Origin: Chromera velia
Lineage: Eukaryota > Sar > Chromeraceae
Assembly: GCA_018398765.1 (NCBI GenBank)
Contig: JAHBMJ010001400.1
Location: 7,501 to 22,409, forward strand
Direction: 5' to 3'
DNA length: 14,909 nt
Numbering within the stretch: the stretch's first letter is position 1; each line of letters begins with the position of its first letter. Below are positions 8,391-14,909 of this stretch, in pieces. The notes under the pieces are model-generated. The model did no database searches and was not told the origin of the DNA. It saw only the letters and a program-made list of their open reading frames with translations. The position numbers were made by a program, and so were the translations under genes.

Positions 8391-9978
8391 ATGTGTGTAT
8401 GTGTATGGCTGTGTTTGTTTCTTCCTTCCAAGACCTTCCCTCCTTGAAGTTGCTTCTTTCGTTCCCTGCTTCCTTTCTTCCTTCTTTTTCCTTCCTCTTT
8501 TCCTTCCTTTCTTTCTTCCTTCTTTTTTTCTGTGAGGTATGCAAAACCCTCACAGTATGATAGTCCCCCCCTCTCCACCTCAGGCAGCCTTGTGGTGCTC
8601 TTGTTAGTAGCGTTCACCTTGTGATTTCTCATGTGAAACTACGTTTGTTGATTGTGTGGTACTGCATTTGTAACACTTTGCAGCTGGGACTGCTGAAAAA
8701 GGGGGTGGATCCATGGACAACGCAGAGAATGACACACCCCACTCCCGTCCTCTGTTGCTTTTCGGAAGAGGAGCTCGAGCTCGTGATGAAGGAGGTCTCC
8801 ACTGTACTGCAGGCGAACGAGCTGCAGCAGGTAATTCATAAAAGGTCCATGGAGGATATAGCTGGAGGCCAACTGGCGAGACTTCGGGTGGCTCAGGTCA
8901 TGATGCGTCTTCTATCTGCGGTCAGTCCCTCTTTTGCACCTGCCCCCCCTTTTCCTCTTTGTTTCTTTCTTCCTTTTCCTCTTTGTTTCCTTATCAATGA
9001 AAGTTCCCTCCTTCTTTTTCCCTTTGACAATGTTTCCTTCCTTTTTTTCTTTCTTCTCTTGTTTCCTTCTGTTTTTTTTCCTTTATTTCTCCCTTCTTTT
9101 GTAGGACCTTCATTCCCTTCTTCCTTCCTTGTGACTTGATTTTGCCTCTATGCAGGATCAGGCGGCAACGCAGGCGGCCAAGAAGTTTTTTGACAGACTG
9201 CACTCTGCAGTCGACCTGGAGATGGCGGACTTATGCCTGAAGGCGGTCAGGCAGGCGGATCTTGCCCTCCGGAGGACGATCGAGATAGAGAAGTGCCTGA
9301 GGATCAGCTACCCTTTGGACAAGGTGTAGCGCGACATCGAGATGGAGGAGAACAAGGACAGCGATGATCTGACCGCCGCCCGAATCCTCCAGCTCGAGCA
9401 GGAGCGAGAGAAGGATTTGGAGGCCGAGAGGGAGAAAAAGGCTCAGGACAAGCAGAGGGAGCAGGAGATCCTGGAGCTGAAGAAGCAGCAGCTGAATGAG
9501 AAACATGCTGCTTGGTTGGTGAAGAGGGAGCAGATTATGAAGGCGAACAAGCTCCTCACTGATGACTACATCACCACCGTCACCGCCTCGAGAGAGGAGT
9601 ACAACGACAAGCTCCTCAAGAATCATGTGTTCGTGAGGTTTTCAGTGGACGAGCTGGTAGCCGACCCCCCCAAAGATTGCGTGCATTTACATTGACTCCC
9701 TCCTCGACCCGCGCCTCCAGATAAAACGGCTCTACAGACGGGGGTCAGAAGCAATCAAGGAGCTGGAACCAGTGAGTGTTCCACTCAGTCTGGCAGGCCT
9801 TTTTTCCTTCTCTCTTTACTGATGATCCCTTCATGGAAGAGGCAGTCAATCTCTTTCTCTCTCTCTCTGAGAGTGACTCTCTCTCTCTTTCTCTCTTTAC
9901 CGATGATCCCTTGGGGCGAGGCATTCAATCTCTCTCTTTCTCTCTGCCTCTCGCGGCTCTCTCTCTCTCTCTTTTTCG

Positions 9979-10010
<32 letters not shown>

Positions 10011-10068
10011 TTGTATATGTGCGTGCGTGTACGTGTGCATATGTGTTGAACTGAGGGTTTTTAGCACC

Positions 10069-10117
<49 letters not shown>

Positions 10118-10987
10118 GTGAGTGAGTGTGTGTGTATGTCTATGTGTGTGTGTATATGTATCTGCGTGGACACTACTTTTTAGAATTGAACCCTCATGCC
10201 ATTGACCTGCTGCAGAGAGCTATCGAGGAGGTCTGTGCAGAGATCTCTAAGCTCAAGACGCATTGTGAAACCTTCGTCTTCTGGAGGCTGGCTCCAGAAC
10301 GGTTCGGTCACTTCCCAGTCGGGCCTGTCGCCTCGCAGCTGCAGAAGGTGTACCCCTCTGACCAGGGTTACAAGATTCGAAGGGTCTTCATTTCGAACCG
10401 TGCCTCCGACAACGCCACCAGAGGAGAGACAAGCTGGAGGTCAGCCTGAGGCAGCTAAAGTCTTTCGTTCATTGAATTTCCTCTCCCTTAAAGTTTTTTT
10501 TCCTCTGTCAGTGATGCAGCTCCTGAAGCTCCTGAAAAGATCCTTTCTTCAAAGTTGTTCTTTTTCTTATGACTGTCGCCCGCCCGCTTTTTAGCTCCAA
10601 GTCATGGACAGGTAACTATTCATAGAATTGCAGCTTTGCTTTCAAATTGATGCACTTCGTTTCATTTCAAATTTTCGTCTTTGAATTTGCTTGCAGGATA
10701 TAGACCTTCTGTGGGATCCTTGCCTACTCGGTGGTAGACTGTGACCCAACCGTAATGGACCTCAGCGCCATTGAGATAGTTGATGACGACAAGGATGAAG
10801 AGATGCCGGATGCGGCTGCCGGTGAAAGGCTGCAACAGGGAGGGCCCCTGCGCACCCAGCCCGCCGTGAAGGAGGAGGGTGCTGAGGATGATAAGGAGAA
10901 TGATATCCAGTCCAGCGAGGCGAACGCGAAGGGTCCCAAAGAGGAGAGGGACGCGCCGGCAAACATAACAAAGCTAGAGCAAGAGAT
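6825..10987 (+). CDS. Large protein of unknown family, coiled coil and acidic tail, seven exons
   Basis: Exons: 6825-7365, 7840-8201, 8684-8920, 9156-9656, 9721-9771, 10216-10439, 10697 to about 10987. Donors are GTCAGT, GTACGT, GTGAGT, GTAGCC and GTCAGC, acceptors are mostly TGCAG, and all phases join. The start ATG 6825 has a good context (GCA before, G after). The product has about 735 residues. Residues 1-440 are mixed helical with no motif I recognise, about 460-520 are a Glu/Lys/Arg/Gln coiled coil (EREKDLEAEREKK), and about 659-735 are acidic (IVDDDKDEEMPD). Three in-frame TAG codons occur at 6957, 9327 and 10701 (residues 45, 438, 641), with coherent sequence on both sides of each. 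The 10701 TAG cannot be removed by the splice model that joins exons 6 and 7 in phase. After 10987 the frame runs into GT repeats and TGA at 11055, so the true end is probably in a further exon, perhaps 11209-11403. Product function is not inferable. Confidence 0.65.
7371..7625. mobile_element. MITE-like element with ~80-bp terminal inverted repeats
   Basis: The left arm 7371-7451 begins TTTGTCCAAAATGCGCACTG and the right arm 7541-7625 is its reverse complement with scattered mismatches. Both arms carry GGGGTGCG, AAGTTGC and GGGTAC words and end inward in long C or G runs (10 and 13). The ~90-base centre has no coding capacity. The element lies in the first intron of the plus-strand gene, and its left end starts 5 bases after the exon, directly following the donor GTCAG (7366-7370). 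No obvious target-site duplication was seen. Confidence 0.75.
8241..8275 (+). repeat. Intron-resident module copy
   Basis: CCAATAATCCCTTGAGGAG followed by AGGCTGCAGTCAATC lies about 39 bases after the donor at 8202. It runs into (CT)n and then (GT)n to about 8407. Orientation is sense to the host gene. Confidence 0.7.
8276..8407. repeat. (CT)n then (GT)n microsatellite
   Basis: A short CT tract (to about 8292) is followed by an interrupted GT tract with TA and CA insertions to about 8407, in the intron between exons 2 and 3 of the plus-strand gene. A further pyrimidine-rich CTTT/CCTT stretch covers about 8415-8530. Confidence 0.9.
8921..9155 (+). other. Intron 3, pyrimidine-rich throughout
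   Basis: Starts GTCAGT and ends CTATGCAG. Nearly the whole plus strand is CTTT/CCTT/TTCC. No module copy or dinucleotide microsatellite is present. Confidence 0.7.
9246..9329 (+). other. Alternative 84-base phase-neutral intron inside exon 4
   Basis: GTCAGG at a codon boundary (9246) and the in-frame TAG itself as AG acceptor (9327-9329) would excise 84 bases and remove the stop. Against this, the 84 bases read as ordinary coding sequence (RQADLALRRTIEIEKCL) and the acceptor lacks a pyrimidine tract. The same logic applies to 6870-6959 (90 bases, GTGAGG to TTGTAG) in exon 1. Confidence 0.25.
9820..9851 (+). repeat. Intron-resident module copy
   Basis: TGATGATCCCTTCATGGAAG followed by AGGCAGTCAATC lies 48 bases after the donor at 9772, then runs into (CT)n. 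It is the first of two copies in the same intron. Confidence 0.7.
9901..9930 (+). repeat. Intron-resident module copy
   Basis: CGATGATCCCTTGGGGCGAG followed by GCATTCAATC, then (CT)n to about 10013 and (GT)n further on. It lies 50 bases downstream of the copy at 9820-9851, and both share the preceding CTCTCTTTAC, suggesting a local tandem duplication. Confidence 0.7.
10044..10072 (+). repeat. Motif embedded in GT repeat, copy 1
   Basis: TGTTGAACTGAGGGTTTTT followed by AGCACCACTG sits between two GT microsatellite tracts. It matches 11047-11076 almost base for base. Confidence 0.65.
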
Positions 10988-11132
10988 GTATGTGTATGTG
11001 TATATGTGTGTATATATGTGTATATATGTGTATATGTGTGCGTGTGTGTTGAACTGAGGGGTTTTGGCACCACTGTGTATATGTGTGTGTATGAGAGAGA
11101 GAGAGACTGCGTGTATGTGTGTGTGTGTGTGT
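10988..11132. repeat. (GT)n / (GTAT)n microsatellite
   Basis: The GT-rich tract begins at the end of the acidic exon (possible donor GAGAT|GTATGT) and continues with a short GA run (about 11093-11106) to 11132. If unspliced it encodes only a Tyr/Val/Met/Cys run ending at TGA 11055-11057, which I consider unlikely to be real protein. Confidence 0.85.
11047..11076 (+). repeat. Motif embedded in GT repeat, copy 2
   Basis: TGTTGAACTGAGGGGTTTT followed by GGCACCACTG, flanked by GT repeat on both sides. It is the second copy of the motif at 10044-10072. Confidence 0.65.
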
Positions 11133-11208
11133 GAAGTCCCTATGCTCGAAAACCGACCTTTATGCTGAAGTCTGACCTTTGTATTTCATGTGCCTACATA
11201 TACTAAGC

Positions 11209-11403
11209 GGCCCGTGCAGCGGCACTGCAGCCGGTCGTGGCGTCCGCGGTACAGGATCCGCGTACACGCCGCGCGCCGGCCGCTTAATTATGGCTGCTCG
11301 CGTCAGAACCGATTATCCGGCTTTTCATGCCGGGGCCTTATATACTTTTTTCATTAATTGGCTGTGTATGTAAGTCGTCATTGCATCAAATCCGCCTTGC
11401 TGA
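11209..11403 (+). CDS. Possible last exon of the upstream unknown-family gene
   Basis: If the acidic exon ends at 10987 (phase 2) and this segment starts after TACTAAG at 11208, the phase matches. An open frame then runs GPCSGTAAGRGVRGTG and onwards to TAA 11371-11373, or, if TAA is read as Gln, to TGA 11401-11403. The acceptor lacks a pyrimidine tract. The first 80 bases are far more GC-rich than anything nearby and are bounded by TAAGCGGCC and its reverse complement (11203-11288), so it may instead be a structured non-coding insert. Confidence 0.2.
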
Positions 11404-11890
11404 ATGCTTATGCGCTTTATCCCCTTAATCGTACTTACTTCGATCGTGTGTGTTGAAACTTCTGTTGTGCATTGTCAGGGAACGGGAACTATCTTTGTGA
11501 CTCCCTCTTCCAGTGAGTCTGGTCGTCTTGATCTGCAGATGCGCAGATTGTATGAAGTTGTTGCATTACATCAAAAAAGGATGCCAGTTGCTGAATATTG
11601 ATGCGCTCTGTCCTCTACTTCTGGCGTGTGTATACGCAGGATTTGGAACTCCTCTTATGCTTTGTCGGGCAGGTAGAGCTGCCTTTGTCTCTAAGCTCTT
11701 CCGTTGAGTATACAGTCCCGTCTCTGCCCATCTGCAGATTATATGAAGTTGTTGCAGTGCGTTATGCGGCGTCAGGCTGGGCATCAGGAAAGGATATGCC
11801 CTGGTGAATGCTCATAGACTTTTTCCCCTCTTTCTCACGTATATGTATACAGGATTTGGGACTCTAGTTATGCTTTGTCAAGGAGGTGGA
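11367..11890 (+). repeat. Degenerate ~190-217-bp tandem repeat, about 2.5 copies
   Basis: Units begin near 11397, 11587 and 11804 with GCTGAATGCTTATGCGCT-like sequence. They share GTATACAGGATTTGGGACT and TATGCTTTGTC (second and third copies). They also share ATCTGCAGATTxTATGAAG with TTGTTGCA, seen near 11530 and 11739 and more weakly near 11367. Copies differ by many substitutions and indels. Short open frames are not conserved between copies, so this is probably non-coding. Confidence 0.6.
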
Positions 11891-12199
11891 TTGAGTCCTT
11901 ATGGAATCTTCTCTGGTGGATTCTGGGTATTGTTTGGGAAAGGGGTTGAAAGCAATGCCCCAGACCCGTCAGGCAACCATGTAGTAGAAATATATCTTTC
12001 CCTCTTTATCGAACGCCTTAAAGTTTTCTTTTGCTTGCTCGCCAGCAGATTTTGCTCTTGCTCTATTGTACTAGGGGGCTTGTCTTGATTTTTTCCCTCC
12101 CGTCTCCTTTGTGTTTTCTGCCCACGTCAGCAAACGACCCAGATTTCTCAGAGAAGGATTGGCCCGGACGTCTTTTTATGGCTGATTTGTGTGTCTCTT

Positions 12200-12362
12200 G
12201 GTTTTCCTGCAGTTTCAAATCCTTTCTGTCGTTGAAGCGGGTGCTGGCTCTGTTTCTGGTGCTTGTCTTCATTCTTCTACCAGGTAGGCTCTCTATATGA
12301 ATATTTGTGTGATACTGTCTGATGTGTGATACTGCTGCTACTTATGGTAATGCATATGGTGA
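12200..12362 (+). repeat. Duplicated segment, copy 1 (holds a hydrophobic-peptide exon)
   Basis: About 160 bases that recur at 14569-14733 with roughly 80-90% identity and no indel in the exon-like part. Homology runs from just upstream of the acceptor to TAATGCATATGGTG, after which the two copies diverge abruptly. Confidence 0.8.
12213..12283 (+). CDS. Exon encoding a hydrophobic leader-like peptide, copy 1
   Basis: 71 bases between TTTTCCTGCAG and CAG|GTAGGC. In the second frame it encodes FKSFLSLKRVLALFLVLV followed by FILLP: a basic start and a hydrophobic core like a signal peptide or signal anchor. Compared with the copy at 14583-14653, substitutions in this frame are five synonymous and four amino-acid changes (Lys to Gly, Arg to Ala, Phe to Leu, Val to Ala), as expected if the hydrophobic peptide is selected. 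No partner exons were identified. If read straight through, the frame stops at TGA 12298-12300. Confidence 0.4.
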
Positions 12363-12911
12363 TGATGATGATGATTGAGGGTTAAATCCTAGATCTAGCG
12401 ATGCCAGATCCCAAGCCACTAACAAGGCTTTGAGGACAACCTAGAACACACATTCATACGGGGGGGGATGAAGAAGCCTGCATGCCAATCGGATCGATTC
12501 GCCTTAAGGCGCACCACATCTACGGAGGCGCATGGAGATATAAGCGCTCGGTATACACATACACCACATTCATACATTAAATTCTGAATCAATCCGAAAA
12601 GAGAGTAAAGGCAAGGATGGATGAGAGGTGATGAGAGAAAAAACGGAGTTAATGACAGACTCTTTCGAAGATGTACACTGGCTTACACCATCTGAAGGCA
12701 AAGTGGCAACTCAATCGAAGCAATCAATACCACAATTCAGTCACTAACTTGACAAGGGAAGAGGGAATCACAAAGCTTTAAGTTTATACTCACAATATAA
12801 TCAGCTGGTTTTTATGAGGAAGGAGTAAAGAAAGAAGAAAATTTGATAAAGACAAACACCTGGTCAATCAAGTACATACACCCAAACATACATACAAACA
12901 CCAAAAGCGCA
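12363..12911. other. Intergenic, no gene seen
   Basis: Contains a short (GAT)n run near 12358-12376, an 8-G run near 12461 and otherwise unremarkable, slightly AT-rich sequence. No RNA gene, splice pattern or long open frame was found. It is downstream of the minus-strand gene ending at 12912; no canonical AATAAA is evident on the minus strand. Confidence 0.5.
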
Positions 12912-14456
12912 TCACCGAAAGCCCAATCGACCCTGCGGCCATCTCACAAGGTACTCGCAGATCTCTTGATGTGCTTGGAAGACCGTGCTCTCCCATGACT
13001 TGGGAGTTCCGTCTCTACCTTCGACAATCAGACGAGTCATTTGTCCTCCTGGCCCAACGCTTGCACGAGCCGTGCAGCCGTGTTGATTTGCCAGATAGTC
13101 CAGTATGGCAACTGCCGTTTCTTGCACGAGAAGCGGGGAAAAAGAAGAGCTGTCTCTTGTTGGGTTGAAAGAAGAAATGTCTTCTCCTTCAAAGGCTGGC
13201 TTCACAGGCTGGTTGCACAAGAAAACTACAGAATTCTCACGACCAGCTTGCTCCCCTTTTGCCTTTTTCTTCTTTTTCTTCTTCTTTTTCTTTCTCTTCT
13301 CTGTTGCATGGCTCTTTCCCTCTAGCTCCCCCTCCTCCAGACCCTCATATTCCTTCTCTGATTCAACAATGTTTTCATCTGAGGGGGAAGCGGTGTTTAG
13401 GGGGGGACGAGCTCTGCAAGCGTCTGAGAGGGAAGGGAGGCTGGATTCTTTTGGAAGGAGATGAGAGCCGCAAGCGCTAGCGCAAGCGTCTGTAAGAGAC
13501 GGCGAGGTGGAGTTGTTCGGGGGGGGACGAGTGCCGTAAGCATCTGGCGAAGCTACAGAGGCTTGTACAGAGGTGGGAGAGGCTCTTGTTTGTGGGCATG
13601 GAGGCAGCAAGGCTTGTGCAGAAGTAGGAGAGACTCTGGGGGGACCTGCTTGTGGGCACGGAGGCGGTAAGGCTTGTGCGGAGGTGGGAGAGGCTTTTGC
13701 TTGCAGGCACGGAGGCGGCAAGGCTTGTGCGGAGGTGGGAGAGGCTTCTGCTTGCAGGCACGGAGGCGGGATGGCTTACGCGGAGGTAGGAGAGGCTTCT
13801 GCTTGCAGGCACGGAAGCAGGACGGCTTATGCAGAGGTGGAAGAGGCTTTTACTTGTCGGCACGGAGGCGGGGTGGCTTGTGCAGAGGTGGGGGAGGCTT
13901 TTGCTTGTGGGCACGGTGGCGGGGTGGCTTGTGCAGAGGTGGGGGAGGCCTTTGTTTGCAAACATGGAAGCGGGGAGGCTAGTGCGGAGGTGCGAGAGGC
14001 TTCTACGTACGGTGAGAAAGGGCGATTGCTACCAAAGCCGCGCTGTACGATAACTTTGATAGAGGGCTTCACTCGGGGCGGGTCATGGAGGAGAGAGACG
14101 GGAAGTGAAGCAGCTGCGTCTTGTTCTCGTTCTTCTTTCAAAATTTCCTCCCATCGAAGCCTCCAGTGCCTTTTCCCTCTTCTTGCTCTTCGTTTTCGCT
14201 TCTCCCTAGTCTCTGTGACGTTCTTCAGCCCATTCTGGTCCCCTTGGTCAGCGTCCTTCCATGTGCAATTCTGTTCAAAAGGATAGAAACGCGATTCACA
14301 TTCTGAGATTCTCTTAGCTTTAAATGCGATCTGTTGGATGCAAAACTGCAGCTGCAGGGACAGAGAAACTGTGGTCTGAGTACAGTGCGATGTCCAAAGC
14401 GATTGAAGTAGAGAAATTGCTTGGTGGGCTCCTTTAAGGAGATTCTGTGTCAACAT
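12912..14456 (-). CDS. Repeat protein with 17-residue tandem units, Lys/Glu-rich centre, unknown family
   Basis: One frame runs from ATG 14456 to TGA 12912-12914 (514 codons), interrupted only by TAA at 13827-13829 and 13776-13778. Residues ~1-150 are mixed, with a very basic stretch (REKRKRRARRGKR). Residues ~150-310 are about nine units of the form ASPTSAQALPPPCPQAK. Residues ~310-400 are Ser/Pro-rich. Next come an acidic run (YEGLEEGELEG), a run of ten lysines and a compact C-terminal part (VQETAVAILDYLANQHGC) faintly like a small RNA-binding fold; I would not claim that. Both TAA codons fall at the Gln column of the repeat (TSAQA), where other units carry Gln (one Leu). Either TAA means Gln here or both units mutated CAA to TAA. 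The opposite strand is also open through the repeat because 51 is a multiple of three, so expression must be tested. Confidence 0.5.
13561..14012. repeat. 51-bp minisatellite, about nine copies
   Basis: Plus-strand unit GAGGTGGGAGAGGCTTCTGC then TTGCAGGCACGGAGGCGGGA then TGGCTTACGCG. Copies differ by point substitutions and one short insertion near 13640, all preserving the frame. On the minus strand it encodes the 17-residue repeat of the protein above. Confidence 0.9.
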
Positions 14457-14568
14457 GGAGACGGCAAACGAAAATTTAGTCTTTCATGGCCAAATCTTAA
14501 CCGTTTTTTCTCGTGACAAGATCAGAGAGCGTCTTTTGAAGTTCTGCTGCTCATTGTCAGTGTCAAAG

Positions 14569-14733
14569 TGGTTTTCTTGCAGTTTCGGATCCTTTTTGTC
14601 CTTGAAGGCGGTGCTAGCGCTGTTGCTGGCGCTTGTCTTCATTCTTCTGCCAGGTAGGCTCTCTATATGAATGTTTGTATGACACTGTCTGATGCGTGGT
14701 ACTGCTACTACTTGTAGTAATGCATATGGTGCA
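14569..14733 (+). repeat. Duplicated segment, copy 2
   Basis: Second copy of the segment at 12200-12362, about 2.37 kb downstream in the same orientation. The two copies flank the minus-strand repeat-protein gene. Identity ends abruptly after CATATGGTG. Confidence 0.8.
14583..14653 (+). CDS. Exon encoding a hydrophobic leader-like peptide, copy 2
   Basis: 71 bases between TTTTCTTGCAG and CAG|GTAGGC, same length and splice context as 12213-12283. In the same frame it encodes FGSFLSLKAVLALLLALV followed by FILLP. Read straight through it ends at TGA 14668-14670. The upstream and downstream partner exons were not identified; the gene could continue beyond the window. Confidence 0.4.
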
Positions 14734-14909
14734 TCAAGGTTTGAATGCGGAGGGGCAAGACCGGGTTACGGGTTGGGGGTGAACGAGAATGTCAACTTGA
14801 AAGAGCGGGATACATAGGGAGCTGCAAAAGAGAGGGCATCTAGGAAGAAGAGGGGTAGACAGGGTGTGAGCTCAAGAGGAAGGGGGAGCGGCGGCAAGCG
14901 GCGGCGGGG
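14734..14909. other. Window end, purine-rich, nothing identified
   Basis: The plus strand is G/A-rich, ending in GGCGGC repeats. No coding or RNA feature can be supported. Confidence 0.5.

Larger units (their letters stand above)
9852..10165. repeat. (CT)n and (GT)n microsatellites
   Basis: CT and CTTT tracts to about 10013, then GT tracts around the embedded motif at 10044-10072 and on to about 10165. All lie inside the intron between exons 5 and 6 of the plus-strand gene. Confidence 0.9.

Noticed and set aside
8042-8632. 196-codon minus-strand frame opposite the plus-strand gene
   Set aside because: It is antisense to a supported exon and then to microsatellite; its content is repeat-encoded His/Thr and Lys/Arg runs.
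9231-9626. 131-codon minus-strand Leu/Val-rich frame
   Set aside because: It is the complement of the coiled-coil exon, where Gln/Glu/Lys codons read as Leu/Leu/Phe on the other strand; there is no independent support.
11203-11291. tRNA-like fold suggested by GCGGCC/GGCCGC ends
   Set aside because: No TTC-containing T-loop, no recognisable D-arm and the wrong spacing for an anticodon stem.
2818-12500. Shared 14-base word AATCGGATCGATTC near 2820 and 12487
   Set aside because: It is short, partly palindromic and the flanks do not match; likely chance or a tiny repeat remnant.
13561-14012. CRISPR-like array of regular units
   Set aside because: Units are contiguous 51-bp tandem copies with no unique spacers, in a eukaryotic intron-bearing context.
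13573-14286. 237-codon plus-strand frame of Gly/Ala/Cys/His repeats
   Set aside because: It is open because the 51-bp unit is a multiple of three. Beyond the repeat it becomes Ser/Phe/Leu-rich sequence complementary to a basic region, whereas the minus strand continues coherently on both sides and ends in TGA. Not excluded absolutely.

Overview
This is nuclear DNA from an intron-rich eukaryote, not a prokaryote. Coding exons of about 50-540 bases are bounded by GTCAGT/GTGAGT-type donors and TGCAG-type acceptors, and the introns are packed with (CT)n, (GT)n and (CTGT)n microsatellites. I cannot name the species. The most diagnostic feature is that six in-frame TAA/TAG codons lie inside otherwise coherent reading frames of three unrelated genes, while TGA is the only codon that ends them. 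That pattern fits a UAR-to-glutamine nuclear code with UGA as stop, as known from ciliates, some ulvophyte green algae, oxymonads and hexamitids. The long introns argue against ciliates and hexamitids. Decayed genes remain a possible alternative.

Layout. 1-2.8 kb: mostly non-coding on the plus strand, with a 195-bp perfect-arm hairpin element, a 36-bp minisatellite and two weak candidate exons. 2.8-3.1 kb: AT-rich intergenic spacer. 3.1-6.3 kb, minus strand: a seven-exon gene for a protein resembling the DUF7869 / transposase-like family, with one frame slip. 6.3-6.8 kb: a divergent (head-to-head) intergenic region occupied by an AT-rich foldback element and a diverged relative. 6.8-11.0 kb, plus strand: a seven-exon gene for a large protein of unknown family, with a coiled coil and an acidic tail. 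One of its introns starts with a MITE-like element. 11.2-12.3 kb: a GC-rich block, degenerate ~200-bp tandem repeats, and a small exon-like segment encoding a hydrophobic peptide. 12.9-14.46 kb, minus strand: a protein with 17-residue tandem repeats (51-bp minisatellite), a Lys/Glu-rich stretch and a compact C-terminal region. 14.57-14.73 kb: a second copy of the hydrophobic-peptide exon.

No shared pathway between the genes can be read from the sequence. What links them is the probable code and the repeat landscape. A conserved ~35-bp module followed by (CT)n and then (GT)n recurs in introns of both large genes, each time in the sense orientation, which resembles introner-like elements.
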